A stretch of 64,000 nt of DNA from assembly GCA_025057595.1 (NCBI GenBank), contig JANXBK010000001.1, forward strand, positions 93,511 to 157,510, read 5' to 3'. Of the stretch, positions 41,319 through 51,937 are shown piece by piece. Position numbers and translations under genes: made by a program. The notes beneath the pieces are model-generated. The model made no database searches and was not told the DNA's origin. It saw only the letters and a list, made by a program, of their open reading frames with translations. How positions within the stretch are numbered: the first letter of the stretch is position 1; each line of letters opens with the position of its first letter. Origin of the DNA: Thermodesulfovibrio sp. GTDB lineage: Bacteria; Nitrospirota; Thermodesulfovibrionia; Thermodesulfovibrionales; Thermodesulfovibrionaceae.

Positions 41319-42071
41319 GTGGCTGGTCATTCCAAGTGGGCTCAAATTAGACATAAAAAAGCACAAGTTGATGCCAGAAAAGGTAAAATCTTTACAAAGC
41401 TTGTAAGAGAGATAACAGTAGCAGCCCGACTTGGAGGAGGTGATCCAGAAAAAAACCCTCGTTTGAGAGTTGCTATTGATAAAGCAAAAGAGGTTAATAT
41501 GCCCATGGAGAATATAAAAAGAGCGATTATGAAAGGAACTGGTGAGCTTTTAGGAACAACTTATGAAGAGGCTGTGTATGAAGGATACGGTCCAGGAGGT
41601 GTTGCGCTTCTGATAGAAGTTTTAACTGACAATAAAAATAGAACAGTTTCAGAGATAAGACACATTCTTTCAAAACATGGAGGAAGTCTTGGAGAGTCAG
41701 GTTGTGTTTCTTGGATTTTTGAAAAAAAAGGATATATTCTTGTAGACAAAAAAGCAGTTGATGAAGATACCCTTCTGTCTGTAGCACTTGAAATAGGAGT
41801 TGAAGATGTAAAAAATGATCCAAAGGAAGACAACTATGAAATTATAGTTGCACCAGAAGATTTAAAAACAGTTAAAACAAAAATAGAACAGGCAGGCATT
41901 CCAGTAGCTTTAGCTGAAGTAACGATGCTGCCTAAAAGTTACATACCTATTGATGGTCAAGCAGCAGAACAGATGTTAAAGCTCATAGATACTTTAGAAG
42001 ATCATGATGATGTACAGAATGTTTATGCAAACTTTGATTTACCAGAAGAAACAATGAGTAAAGCATTATAG
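41319..42071 (+). CDS. YebC/PmpR-family protein
   Basis: [31 protein letters not shown] start. Confidence 0.95.
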   Translation: MAGHSKWAQIRHKKAQVDARKGKIFTKLVREITVAARLGGGDPEKNPRLRVAIDKAKEVNMPMENIKRAIMKGTGELLGTTYEEAVYEGYGPGGVALLIEVLTDNKNRTVSEIRHILSKHGGSLGESGCVSWIFEKKGYILVDKKAVDEDTLLSVALEIGVEDVKNDPKEDNYEIIVAPEDLKTVKTKIEQAGIPVALAEVTMLPKSYIPIDGQAAEQMLKLIDTLEDHDDVQNVYANFDLPEETMSKAL

Positions 42072-42072
42072 T

Positions 42073-42684
42073 ATGGAACCATCTATAAAACTTACTTTTA
42101 AGAGAAAGTTTATCGCGGGTTTAATTATAATAATCCCTGTAGCAATAAGTCTCTTTATACTAATACAACTCTTTAAAATAATAGATAGTCTTCTGAGTCC
42201 TGTATTTGAGTATATTCTTGGAAAGCATATTGCAGGATTAGGATTTATAGCTGCGGTAGGTATAGTTTTCATTGTAGGAGTGATATCTACTAATGTTGTT
42301 GGCAAAAAGCTTATTGATCAAATTGAAAGACTTTTTTTTCTTAAAATTCCCATCTTTAAGAGTCTTTACTCATCTCTTAAACAGCTGGTTGATGCCTTTT
42401 CTCCTGAGAATAAAACCTCTTTTCAAAAGTTTGTTGTGGTAGAGTATCCACAAAGTGGTAGTTTTGTTTTCGGTTTTCAAACGAAAGAATGCATTCTGAA
42501 AGCAGAACAAGGAGAAAAAAAACTCTTAGCTGTTTACATACCTACAAATAATCTTTATCTTGGAGAAGTAGTCCTTTTTGATGAAGACAAAGTTATTCAT
42601 ACTAATATACCTATTCAGGAGGGGATTAAAATCATACTTTCTGGTGGAATTGCAGCACCACAAATTATAAGAGGTGAAAAGTAG
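42073..42684 (+). CDS. DUF502 family membrane protein
   Basis: RKFIAGLIIIIPVAISLFIL, two TM helices, IPIFKSLYSSLKQLVDAF, SGSFVFGFQTKE. Confidence 0.85.
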   Translation: MEPSIKLTFKRKFIAGLIIIIPVAISLFILIQLFKIIDSLLSPVFEYILGKHIAGLGFIAAVGIVFIVGVISTNVVGKKLIDQIERLFFLKIPIFKSLYSSLKQLVDAFSPENKTSFQKFVVVEYPQSGSFVFGFQTKECILKAEQGEKKLLAVYIPTNNLYLGEVVLFDEDKVIHTNIPIQEGIKIILSGGIAAPQIIRGEK

Positions 42685-44042
42685 TGGAAGTTTTAGTTTT
42701 AGCAGCAGGGCTTGGCACAAGAATGAGATCCTCTAAACCAAAGATACTTCATAAACTTTTTGATAAAACTATTATAGATTATGTAATTGAAACTGCAAAC
42801 TCTTTAAATCCAGAAAAAGTTTTTATTGTAGTTAATCCTGATGTACCTGAAGTTTTAGAACATCTTAAAAATTATGAATTAGATATAATATTTCAGGAAG
42901 AACCAAAAGGAACAGCTCATGCTGTTTCTGTAGCAATTCCATATCTTAAAAGCGAAAACATTCTTATTATTAATGGAGATACACCTTTAATAAGGGAGGA
43001 TACAATTTTTAAATTTATAGATATCTTTGAAAGAGAAAAGATTGATTTAGGAATTCTTTCTTTCTATCCAGAAAGAGAACATTCTTATGGAAGAATTTTA
43101 AGAGACACTGAAGGCAGGATTATAAAAATTTTGGAGGCAACAGAAATAAAGGAATATCAAAATCTTAGAGAATCAAACAGTGGAGTTTATCTTATAAAGA
43201 GATATTTACTTGATTTTGTTCAAGAGATAAAGGAAAATCCTCGTAAAAAGGAGTTTTACTTTACAGATATTGTAGAAATACTTTCTCAGAGGGGATATAA
43301 AATTCAAGCCTATCCTATTGCAACAGAAGAAGAGCTAATTGGTATAAATAACAGAAATGAGCTTTCAATAGCAATGGCTTATTTAAGAGATAGGTTTGTT
43401 AAAAGTTTTATGGAAAAGGGAGTTACTTTTTATGATCCTAAATCAGTGTGGCTTTCTCCTTTAGTGAAAATCGGACAAGATACAATTATATATCCAGGAG
43501 TTTGGCTTGAAGGCAACACCACTATTGGTAGTAACTGTGTAATTTATTCCTCAGTTAGAATAAAAAACTCTATAGTTGAAGACAATGTAGAGATAAAAGA
43601 CTGTACGGTAGTGGAGAACTCCTATATAAAATCAGGTTCAAAGATAGGACCTTTTGCTCATATAAGACCAGAAACAGTTATAGGAAAAAATTGTAGAATC
43701 GGCAATTTTGTAGAAGTTAAAAAATCAACAATAGGGGATGGAACAAAAGCTGCTCATCTCAGTTATATAGGAGATGCAGAGGTAGGTAGCAATGTAAATG
43801 TTGGTGCTGGAACTATAACTTGTAACTATGACGGCAAAAAAAAGAATAAAACAGTTATAGAAGATGATGTCTTTGTTGGCAGTGATACCCAACTTATAGC
43901 ACCAGTAAAGATTGGTAAGGGTGCTTATATAGGTGCGGGTTCAACAATAACAAAAGATGTTCCTTCAGATGCTTTAGCTATAAGTAGAACTCCACAAAAA
44001 AATATAGAAGGATGGGCTAAACGGAGGAGACAGAAAAGTTAA
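42684..44042 (+). CDS. glmU: Bifunctional UDP-GlcNAc pyrophosphorylase/acetyltransferase
   Basis: VLAAGLGTRMRSSKPKILHKL, hexapeptide repeats, HLSYIGDAEVGSNVNVGAGTITCNYDGKKKNKT. Confidence 0.97.
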   Translation: MEVLVLAAGLGTRMRSSKPKILHKLFDKTIIDYVIETANSLNPEKVFIVVNPDVPEVLEHLKNYELDIIFQEEPKGTAHAVSVAIPYLKSENILIINGDTPLIREDTIFKFIDIFEREKIDLGILSFYPEREHSYGRILRDTEGRIIKILEATEIKEYQNLRESNSGVYLIKRYLLDFVQEIKENPRKKEFYFTDIVEILSQRGYKIQAYPIATEEELIGINNRNELSIAMAYLRDRFVKSFMEKGVTFYDPKSVWLSPLVKIGQDTIIYPGVWLEGNTTIGSNCVIYSSVRIKNSIVEDNVEIKDCTVVENSYIKSGSKIGPFAHIRPETVIGKNCRIGNFVEVKKSTIGDGTKAAHLSYIGDAEVGSNVNVGAGTITCNYDGKKKNKTVIEDDVFVGSDTQLIAPVKIGKGAYIGAGSTITKDVPSDALAISRTPQKNIEGWAKRRRQKS

Positions 44043-45868
44043 TGTGTGGAATTATTGGATATATAGGTGAAAGAAATGCAGTAGAGGTTGTCTTAGAAGG
44101 TTTAAAAAGACTTGAATACAGAGGCTATGATTCAGCAGGTATAGCTTATATCTGTAATTCATCAATTAATACAGTTAAATGTAAGGGGAAAATAAGAAAT
44201 CTTGAAGCTTTAGTAAACAGTCAGATTAATTCAGGACAGGTTGCTATAGGCCACACAAGATGGGCAACCCATGGAAAACCCTCTGATGAAAATGCACATC
44301 CTCATATCTCAGGCAGTATAGCAGTTGTTCATAATGGAATAATTGAAAACTATGTAGAACTGAAGAAAGAGCTTGTTTCTGAAGGATATAAATTTATTTC
44401 AGAAACAGATACAGAAGTAATAGCTCATTTAATAGACAAATATAAGAAGAAATATTCTTTTATAGAGGCTATAAAACAGACATGTAGAAGACTTAAAGGC
44501 TCTTACGCATTAGTTGTTTTAGATGAGCAGGAACCTGACAAATTAGTGGGAGTTAGGATGGAAAGTCCTATTGTAGTTGGAGTTAATGAAGGAGAAAAAT
44601 TCATAGCCTCTGATGTTCCTGCTTTTCTTAATTATTGTAGAAATGTCATTTTCCTTGATGATGGCGAGATAGTTATCCTAACTAAAGATTCCTATGAGAT
44701 TATAGATCTAAATGGAAAGAAGCATAAAAAAGAGCCAATTTTAATTACATGGACAGCCTCAATGGCTGAAAAAAGCGGATATAAACATTTCATGCTAAAG
44801 GAGATATATGAGCAACCAAGAGCAGTAGGTGATACAATAAAGGGAAGAGTTTTAGTTGAAGAAGCTGACATTGTTTATGAAGAGTTTGGGCTTACTTCAG
44901 ATGAACTAAAGAGTATTAAGAAGATTTATCTTGTTGCTTGTGGTACTTCTTATCATGCTTGTCTTGTTGGTAAGTATATGATAGAAGATTTAGCCGGAGT
45001 TTCAGTTGAAACTGAAATTGCCTCAGAGTTTAGATATAGAAAAATTCCGTTTGAAAAAAACTCTCTCTTTTTAGCTATTAGTCAATCAGGAGAAACAGCT
45101 GATACCTTAGCAGCTTTAAAATATGCTAAGGAAAATAAAGTAAAAACTCTAAGTATTTGCAATGTTTTAGGAAGTAGGATTACAAGAGAGTCAGATTATG
45201 TATTTTATACTCACTCAGGACCCGAGATAGGAGTTGCCTCTACAAAGGCTTTTACATCCCAAATTGTAGCACTTTATATTTTTGCTTTAGGTTTAGCTAT
45301 CTCTAAAGAAAAAATAAATAAAAATAAAGTCCGACTACTCATAACCCATTTGATGGAACTTCCCAAGAAGATGGAAGAAGCTCTTAGATCTGATCGTCCT
45401 GTATATCAGATTGCCAAAGAAATTTATAAGAAGCCTAATTTTCTCTATTTAGCAAGAGGAATCAACTATCCTATAGCTTTGGAAGGAGCTCTTAAACTAA
45501 AAGAGATTTCCTATATACATGCTGAGGGATACGCAGCAGGTGAGATGAAACATGGACCAATTGCATTAGTTGAGGATGGATTTCCAGTTGTTTTCATAGT
45601 TTCTGAAGACTCTCTCTTTGAAAAAGCTATCGCAAATATTGAAGAGATAAAATCAAGAGATGGTTTAGTGATTACTCTGACAAATAGTAGGAAAGCTATT
45701 TTAAAGAATCTTTCTGACTATTTTATTTATATTAAGGGCTTGAATAAGTATTTAAATACTGTTTTATTTACTTTGCCATTACAGCTACTTGCTTACTATA
45801 TTGCAGATTTAAGAGGATGTGATGTGGATCAACCGAGAAATCTTGCAAAAAGTGTTACTGTTGAATAA
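44042..45868 (+). CDS. glmS: Glucosamine-fructose-6-phosphate aminotransferase
   Basis: MCGIIGYIGERNAVEVVLEGLKRLEYRGYDSAG, C-terminal PRNLAKSVTVE. Confidence 0.97.
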   Translation: MCGIIGYIGERNAVEVVLEGLKRLEYRGYDSAGIAYICNSSINTVKCKGKIRNLEALVNSQINSGQVAIGHTRWATHGKPSDENAHPHISGSIAVVHNGIIENYVELKKELVSEGYKFISETDTEVIAHLIDKYKKKYSFIEAIKQTCRRLKGSYALVVLDEQEPDKLVGVRMESPIVVGVNEGEKFIASDVPAFLNYCRNVIFLDDGEIVILTKDSYEIIDLNGKKHKKEPILITWTASMAEKSGYKHFMLKEIYEQPRAVGDTIKGRVLVEEADIVYEEFGLTSDELKSIKKIYLVACGTSYHACLVGKYMIEDLAGVSVETEIASEFRYRKIPFEKNSLFLAISQSGETADTLAALKYAKENKVKTLSICNVLGSRITRESDYVFYTHSGPEIGVASTKAFTSQIVALYIFALGLAISKEKINKNKVRLLITHLMELPKKMEEALRSDRPVYQIAKEIYKKPNFLYLARGINYPIALEGALKLKEISYIHAEGYAAGEMKHGPIALVEDGFPVVFIVSEDSLFEKAIANIEEIKSRDGLVITLTNSRKAILKNLSDYFIYIKGLNKYLNTVLFTLPLQLLAYYIADLRGCDVDQPRNLAKSVTVE

Positions 45869-45898
45869 TTTAAATAAAAATTTAAGAGGGGTATAAAC

Positions 45899-47998
45899 AT
45901 GAAAGACTTCCCCTTAGAAGACTTAAACTCATCTCAAAAAGAAGCAGTATTTTATTGTGAAGGACCGCTTCTTGTGCTTGCAGGTGCAGGAAGCGGTAAA
46001 ACAAGAGTAGTTACCTACAAATATGCTTATCTTGCTAAAGAAGTTGGAATTAATCCCTCTTCCATATTTACTGTAACTTTTACTAATAAAGCAGCTGATG
46101 AGATGAAGGAGAGAATTTTCCGAATGTGTAATGGAGGCTGGAAAAATGTGTGGATAGGAACATTTCACTCTTTATGTTTAAGAATATTAAGGAAACATAT
46201 TGAAAGGCTTGGATTTAAAAAAGATTTTATAATTTACGATGAGGATGATCAAAATGCACTTGTAAAAAGAATACTTAAAGATTTAAACATGCATGAAGCA
46301 TTATGTAAGTGTATTGTTACTAAATTAAGTAATTTAAAGTCTAATTTAATTACTCCTGAAAGTTATATTTCTTCAACTAATGAAGGATTTGAGTTTGAAG
46401 AAAGACTTGGAAGAATTTATATGCGCTATCAAAATGAGCTTAGAAGATATAATGCAGTTGATTTTGATGATTTAATTCTTTACACAATAAAACTCTTTGA
46501 AGAAAATGAGGATCTGCTAAAGCATTACTCTGAGCATTTTAAATATATTTTAGTTGACGAGTTTCAGGATACAAATAAATCTCAATATACACTTCTTAAG
46601 TATTTATGTAAATATCATAATAATATTTGTGTCGTTGGCGATGATGATCAAAGTATCTATAAATTTAGAGGAGCTAATCTTTATAATATATTTGAGTTTG
46701 AGAAAGATTTTCCCCAGGTAAAAGTTGTCAAACTTGAGCAAAACTACCGTTCTACAAAACATATTGTTTTTGCTGCTACAGAAATGATTTCCAAAAATAC
46801 AGTAAGAAAGACTAAAAATCTTTGGACAGCAAGAGATTGGGGAGAGAAGATATTCTATTGTCAGTTATGTAATGAGGACGAAGAGGCAAAATATATTGCT
46901 AAAACAATAAAAGAGCTTTATCTTAAAGGAGATTATGAATATAGAGATTTTGCAGTTTTGTATAGACTAACTCTTCAAACAAGAGCATTAGAGGAGTATT
47001 TAAGAATTGAGGGTATTCCTTATCAGATAATAAGTGGAGTAAGTTTTTACCACAGGAAAGAAATAAAGGATATATTAGCCTATATGCGAATTATTCTAAA
47101 TAAAGATGATAACGTAAGTTTAATGAGAATAATAAACACACCTTCAAGAAGTATCGGAGCTTCAATTTGTTTGAAGATAGAGCAAGAAGCAAAAAGGCAG
47201 ATGATATCAAACTATGAAGCAATAAAGAGATTAATTAAAGATGAATCAGCACCTACTGTTATGAAGGATAAGCTGTTCTTATTCTACACAACAATTGAAG
47301 AACTTTCTCAAAGGAAATATAAAGATGCAGCTTCAATGATAAGAGAGATTCTTAATGCAACTGAGTATCTTGAGGAAATAGATGAGGAAAAAATACAAAA
47401 TGTTTTAGAGTTAATAAACTTTGCAGAAGGATGTTCTCCTCAGGAATTTATTGACAAGATGGCACTTCTTTCAAATGTAGACATTTGGGAGGACAAAAAA
47501 AATAGAGTCTCACTTCTTACACTTCATGCAGCCAAAGGACTTGAGTTTCCTGTTGTGTTTATTGCAGGATGTGAGGAGGGAATAATTCCATATTTTAAAG
47601 CAATGGAAGATCCTCAGGAGCTTCAAGAGGAAAGAAGACTTTTCTATGTAGGAATGACTCGTGCAAAAGATCTTCTTTTCTTAACAGCAGCTACTCAAAG
47701 AAAGCTTTACTCTAAAGTTCAAAAACAGGAACCTTCCTCCTTTCTTAAAGATATTCCCCAGCAGTGCTACCATTGTATTAGAAAAGATTACAGTAGTTTT
47801 ATACCGACTTTACAAGAGGAGACAGAAAAACCTAAGCCACCCTTTACTACAGGGTGTAAAGTTAAACATCCTACATGGGGAGTGGGAGTTGTAAGAGATT
47901 GTTACGGAGAAGGAGATGATCTAAAGGTTATTGTTAACTTTCCATCAGTGGGAGTAAAAAAATTAGCTTTAAAAGTTGTAAACTTAGAAAAGTTATGA
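45899..47998 (+). CDS. UvrD/PcrA-family ATP-dependent DNA helicase
   Basis: LVLAGAGSGKTRVV, VTFTNKAADEMKERI, LVDEFQDTNKSQ, LLTLHAAKGLEFPVVFIAG. Confidence 0.95.
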   Translation: MKDFPLEDLNSSQKEAVFYCEGPLLVLAGAGSGKTRVVTYKYAYLAKEVGINPSSIFTVTFTNKAADEMKERIFRMCNGGWKNVWIGTFHSLCLRILRKHIERLGFKKDFIIYDEDDQNALVKRILKDLNMHEALCKCIVTKLSNLKSNLITPESYISSTNEGFEFEERLGRIYMRYQNELRRYNAVDFDDLILYTIKLFEENEDLLKHYSEHFKYILVDEFQDTNKSQYTLLKYLCKYHNNICVVGDDDQSIYKFRGANLYNIFEFEKDFPQVKVVKLEQNYRSTKHIVFAATEMISKNTVRKTKNLWTARDWGEKIFYCQLCNEDEEAKYIAKTIKELYLKGDYEYRDFAVLYRLTLQTRALEEYLRIEGIPYQIISGVSFYHRKEIKDILAYMRIILNKDDNVSLMRIINTPSRSIGASICLKIEQEAKRQMISNYEAIKRLIKDESAPTVMKDKLFLFYTTIEELSQRKYKDAASMIREILNATEYLEEIDEEKIQNVLELINFAEGCSPQEFIDKMALLSNVDIWEDKKNRVSLLTLHAAKGLEFPVVFIAGCEEGIIPYFKAMEDPQELQEERRLFYVGMTRAKDLLFLTAATQRKLYSKVQKQEPSSFLKDIPQQCYHCIRKDYSSFIPTLQEETEKPKPPFTTGCKVKHPTWGVGVVRDCYGEGDDLKVIVNFPSVGVKKLALKVVNLEKL

Positions 47999-48282
47999 GA
48001 ATATCAAGAGAGGAAGTAAAATATATAGCAATGCTTAGCAGACTTGAACTATCTGAAGACGAAATAGAAATTTATCAAGAGCAACTAAGTAGAATACTTG
48101 ATTATGTTGAAAAACTAAATGAGCTTAATACTTACAATGTTGAACCCACAAGTCATGTTATCGCTTTAAGTAATATTTTTAGAGAAGATATAGTTAAAGA
48201 GTCTTTGCCAAGAGATGAAGTTTTAAAGAATGCTCCTAAGGCAACTGATAAATTCTTTAAAGTGCCCAAGATAATTGATTAA
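47995..48282 (+). CDS. gatC: Asp-tRNA(Asn)/Glu-tRNA(Gln) amidotransferase subunit C
   Basis: ISREEVKYIAMLSRLELSEDEIEIYQEQLSRILDYVEKLNELNT. Confidence 0.93.
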   Translation: MRISREEVKYIAMLSRLELSEDEIEIYQEQLSRILDYVEKLNELNTYNVEPTSHVIALSNIFREDIVKESLPRDEVLKNAPKATDKFFKVPKIID

Positions 48283-48658
48283 GATGCTAAGAAGTTTTTT
48301 AAGAGCAAAAATACATATGGCAAAAGTAACAGAGACAAATCTTTACTATGAAGGTTCAATAAGCATTGATTTGGAGTTACTGGAGCTTTCTGGAATTTTA
48401 CCCTATGAAAGAGTTTGGATAAGTAATATGAACAATGGTAAAAGATTTGATACTTATGTTATTCCTGCTCCTAAAGGTTCAAGGATTATAGGATTGAACG
48501 GCCCTGCTGCAAAAAAAGCCTTAGTGGGCGACAGAATTATTATTTTTTCCTATAGTTATTTAAAAGAAGATGAAATTCCTAATCATAAACCAAAAATTGT
48601 AATTTTAAATGAAAATAATGAGCCGGTAAAGATATACAATACAAATACATCTATTTAG
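48275..48658 (+). CDS. panD: Aspartate 1-decarboxylase
   Basis: AKIHMAKVTETNLYYEGSISID (G-S processing site), NNGKRFDTYVIPAPKGSRIIGLNGPAA. Confidence 0.94.
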   Translation: MIKMLRSFLRAKIHMAKVTETNLYYEGSISIDLELLELSGILPYERVWISNMNNGKRFDTYVIPAPKGSRIIGLNGPAAKKALVGDRIIIFSYSYLKEDEIPNHKPKIVILNENNEPVKIYNTNTSI

Positions 48659-49437
48659 CCTTCAATTAGCTCCTCAATTTTTAGATGAGCCAAAGCTGTT
48701 TCACCTATTTTATCTTTAGTAAGCTCAGAAAGATAAGGAAAGACTCCTAAAAGTGGGATATCCAAAATCTCTTTAAGTATATTAGGATTTGTCTTCTCAG
48801 CTATGTCATTTTTGGGTGGTTCAGAGAAGTTTATAATAAAACCCCTAATAGAAATTTTTTTAATTCTTAAGGCTTCTATCGTTAACAGCGTATGATTTAT
48901 TGTTCCCAAAGTAGGCCTTGTTACAATTATTACTGGAAGCTCTAAATCTTTTATAAGATCTCTTACAAAATAGAAGGATTTTCTCTTTTTTTCTTCATAG
49001 ATAGGAACCATCAAGCCACCAATACCTTCAATAAAAAGATACTCATACTTTTTCTTTAAAACTTCAAAAGCTTTAAAAATTTTCTCTATTTCAATCTTTA
49101 CATTTTCAAGTCTTGAAGCTACAAGAGGGCTCACAGGATTTTCAAATTGAATTGGAGTAATTAAATCTAAAGATTCACTCATTTCTGCCATATCTCTTAA
49201 AAACATTCCATCACTTGGAAGTAAAATTCCGTCTTTATCAAGACATCCAGTTTCTATTACTTTCATAGCTCCAACTTTAAATCCTTTTTTTATAAATCCT
49301 CGGAGTAAAGCTGCTGTTACAATAGTTTTCCCAACACCTGTATCTGTAGCAGTAATAAAATATCCTGCCTTCATGTAACCCTCCTTTTGAGGAATAAGTA
49401 TCCTTATATGGTATAATTTTGTATACATTAAAGGCAA
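48655..49437 (-). CDS. bioD: Dethiobiotin synthetase
   Basis: GYFITATDTGVGKTIVTAALLRGF, FIEGIGGLMVPI; likely ATG start near 49377. Confidence 0.93.
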   Translation of the reverse strand: MPLMYTKLYHIRILIPQKEGYMKAGYFITATDTGVGKTIVTAALLRGFIKKGFKVGAMKVIETGCLDKDGILLPSDGMFLRDMAEMSESLDLITPIQFENPVSPLVASRLENVKIEIEKIFKAFEVLKKKYEYLFIEGIGGLMVPIYEEKKRKSFYFVRDLIKDLELPVIIVTRPTLGTINHTLLTIEALRIKKISIRGFIINFSEPPKNDIAEKTNPNILKEILDIPLLGVFPYLSELTKDKIGETALAHLKIEELIEG

Positions 49438-49454
49438 CTCAGAAGGAGGAGACA

Positions 49455-50012
49455 GTGATAAGGTTTGAAGAGTTACAAATGAGAATTATTGAGGCAGCAA
49501 AAAATTATCTTGATGTTTACGAGATGGCTACTTTTATTGAGCAGTACACATTGAATAAAGAAAGCAGGCTTTACATGACTTTGCCAGAGTTAAAACCTCC
49601 ATATCCGATAACTGCGGCAGTTTCTTTTTCCTATAACATTCAACATACTACTGTTTCTTTACTTGAAGATTATGAAGAAGATTTAGAGGATAATATTGAG
49701 GTTACAGTTTCTATAGATCTTCCCTTTGTTGGAGAATATAATGAAATTAAGCATGTTTATGAAGAGATAATAGATAAATTTTCTGATCTTGACATAGTTT
49801 TAGTAAGGAAAGAGATTTACAAAAGGAATATGGTTCCCGATGAAGAGTATGAGTTAGTTTACTCATATTTAGTAGAGCCAGAGGATTTACAGAATCCAAG
49901 CTTTTATGAGGAAGTTTTTTTTGATTTGAATAGTCTGTTACGTCTCATATATGAAAAAACTAAATACTTCATAGATATATCTTGGTATAGGCAAGATGAC
50001 GATCTCTTTTAG
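49455..50012 (+). CDS. Hypothetical acidic protein
   Basis: GTG preceded by AAGGAGGAGACA Shine-Dalgarno; no family recognised; supplied ORF begins 49419. Confidence 0.65.
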   Translation: MIRFEELQMRIIEAAKNYLDVYEMATFIEQYTLNKESRLYMTLPELKPPYPITAAVSFSYNIQHTTVSLLEDYEEDLEDNIEVTVSIDLPFVGEYNEIKHVYEEIIDKFSDLDIVLVRKEIYKRNMVPDEEYELVYSYLVEPEDLQNPSFYEEVFFDLNSLLRLIYEKTKYFIDISWYRQDDDLF

Positions 50013-50649
50013 TGAAATAAGAACAGTTCTATTAGATATGGATGGAACAATTCTTGATAAATATTACGATGACTTTTTCTGGGAGATTTATGTGCCTCAA
50101 AAATATGCTCAGAAGGAGAATATAAGCTTTGATGAAGCACAAAAAAGACTTTTCGCTATGTATAAGGCAGAGGAAGGAACTCTGAATTGGACTGATATAG
50201 ATTTTTGGTCAGAAAAAATAGGGCTTAATATATATGAGCTAAAAAAGGAGATAGAATATCTAATTCAACCCCATCCTGATTCAGAGGATTTTTTAAAGAC
50301 AGTTAGTCTGGATAATAAAGAGGTTTATCTTGTAACAAATGCACACAATTGGGTTATGGAGATGAAACTAAGAAAAACAGGATTTTATAAATATTTTCAT
50401 GGCACTTTTACAGCCTTTGATATCGGTCATCCAAAAGAAAGAATCGATTTTTGGGAGAAATTAAAACAGAAGCTTCAGTTTGATCCAGCAAAAACAGTTT
50501 TTATTGATGATAATGAAGAAATTCTACAAGTTGCCTTTGCTGCAGGGATAAAACTACCCATTTTAAGAGCCTATTCAAGTTCAAAAAAACTACCTAAGAA
50601 ATCAGATACTTTTTTAACAATAAAGAGCTTCAAAGAGATCTTAATCTAA
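49996..50649 (+). CDS. HAD-superfamily hydrolase (YrfG/GMP-IMP nucleotidase-like)
   Basis: LLDMDGTILDKYYDDFFWEIYVPQKYA, VTNAH, FIDDNEEILQVA. Confidence 0.85.
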   Translation: MTISFSEIRTVLLDMDGTILDKYYDDFFWEIYVPQKYAQKENISFDEAQKRLFAMYKAEEGTLNWTDIDFWSEKIGLNIYELKKEIEYLIQPHPDSEDFLKTVSLDNKEVYLVTNAHNWVMEMKLRKTGFYKYFHGTFTAFDIGHPKERIDFWEKLKQKLQFDPAKTVFIDDNEEILQVAFAAGIKLPILRAYSSSKKLPKKSDTFLTIKSFKEILI

Positions 50650-51012
50650 ACCAAGTTGCTCTTTAAGCCATTTTTTTATTTTTTCATTAATAGGACATAT
50701 TCCAAACTTTATTCTGTCTTTGTTTTCTTCAATAGCCTCACAGAGCATCTCTAAGGGAATTTCCTCAATTTTAGCAATTGTTTCACCAAAGTAGTTAGCC
50801 TTCTGTCTCATCAAAAGAAGTTCTGGTTTATCTCCTGATGTTTCAATATAGAAGATATAACCTTTTGGAAGTTTTTGATAAACTACTTTGTCTTCCTCTT
50901 GTTTTATTATGGGTTCCAAAAGCTTTGTTGGATCAAAATCCCAAAGGATATTCTGTATGTAGTATGGCTCTTTTTTAATATCTTCAAAAGTTAATAACTC
51001 TTCCCAAAACAT
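50641..51012 (-). CDS. Hypothetical protein
   Basis: 123-aa ORF in compact operon with FTR-like gene; no family recognised. Confidence 0.65.
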   Translation of the reverse strand: MFWEELLTFEDIKKEPYYIQNILWDFDPTKLLEPIIKQEEDKVVYQKLPKGYIFYIETSGDKPELLLMRQKANYFGETIAKIEEIPLEMLCEAIEENKDRIKFGICPINEKIKKWLKEQLGLD

Positions 51013-51013
51013 C

Positions 51014-51349
51014 CTAACCTCCTTCTTGAGTTAATTTTTTTCTTCTTTCCGGGATAATTTCAAATTTAATTTTTCCTTCATTGAAATCTTTTGAAACAAA
51101 TAGTCCACAATAACATCTGCCATACTCTTTAATATCCTCTGTACTGTAAATACAAGGGCAAATAATATCCGAGTCTTTTTCTCTACTTCCTGAAGCTAAT
51201 CTACAAGGGCAAGATCTATAACCATATCTTTCTTCATTTTTTATTAGTCCTCTGAGTAGTTCAAAAACATACTCTTTATCTTTATTTAGTTCAAAACCTC
51301 TTTGTTGACAGTATTTTTGAAAAATCTCGTATAATTTTTCAAGATTCAT
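51014..51349 (-). CDS. Ferredoxin-thioredoxin reductase catalytic chain-like protein
   Basis: CPCRLASGSREKDSDIICPCIYSTEDIKEYGRCYCGLF: CPC...CPC...CxC arrangement of FTR catalytic subunits. Confidence 0.88.
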   Translation of the reverse strand: MNLEKLYEIFQKYCQQRGFELNKDKEYVFELLRGLIKNEERYGYRSCPCRLASGSREKDSDIICPCIYSTEDIKEYGRCYCGLFVSKDFNEGKIKFEIIPERRKKLTQEGG

Positions 51350-51596
51350 TTATTTCAAGAATTCTTTTAATACTATTTTCATCAAAACCTACAGTAGCTT
51401 TCTCTACAATCAATGTTGGAAAGGTTTCATTGGGATTAATCTTTCTTAGTTCTTTTAAAGCCACCCACTGCTCACCACCCTCAAGAGTGTCTACTTCTAT
51501 TAACTCAAACTCAATTGAGTTATTTTTTAGAAACTCTTTAACTTTTTTACATACAGGACAAGTACTTAATGAATAAAGTCTTACTCTTTTAAGCAT
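51339..51596 (-). CDS. Glutaredoxin/NrdH-like redoxin
   Basis: LYSLSTCPVCKKVKEFLKNNSIEFELIEVD, FPTLIVEKATVGFDENSIKRIL. Confidence 0.88.
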   Translation of the reverse strand: MLKRVRLYSLSTCPVCKKVKEFLKNNSIEFELIEVDTLEGGEQWVALKELRKINPNETFPTLIVEKATVGFDENSIKRILEINES

Positions 51597-51936
51597 CTGC
51601 CTTTCTCCTTTTGTTAAAGGTATTTTTTAAGGTCATTTCAATATCCTCAAGCATCTCAAAATTTGCTTGTCTTATCTTTTCAACAGAAAGACCAAGCATC
51701 CTTGCTAACTCTTCAAAGGGAATTTTTGAAACATAGCAGAGCTCTGCGATAAGAATTTTGAGAGCATCATCTTCTATAAAAGCTTTTAACTCCTTATTAT
51801 CAATTTGAATATTTTCAACTGCATCTTTAAAGGACATTCCATTTTTGATATTTTGTAAGATTTCTTTTATAGCTTTTTCATAAATTTTTGTTTCCTCGTC
51901 TGAGTACTCTCTGTAGACAAAATTAAACTCTGGCAT
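51589..51936 (-). CDS. Hypothetical protein with possible HTH-like segment
   Basis: SKIPFEELARMLGLSVEKIRQANFEML resembles helix-turn-helix; embedded in operon. Confidence 0.6.
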   Translation of the reverse strand: MPEFNFVYREYSDEETKIYEKAIKEILQNIKNGMSFKDAVENIQIDNKELKAFIEDDALKILIAELCYVSKIPFEELARMLGLSVEKIRQANFEMLEDIEMTLKNTFNKRRKADA

Positions 51937-51937
51937 T

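Noticed and set aside
42066-42305. Minus-strand ORF opposite the DUF502 gene
   Set aside because: Antisense to a convincing membrane protein with conserved DUF502 pattern.
49419-49454. Upstream extension of the hypothetical protein start
   Set aside because: A strong SD precedes GTG at 49455; the 49419 start lies next to the putative TATAAT promoter element for this gene.
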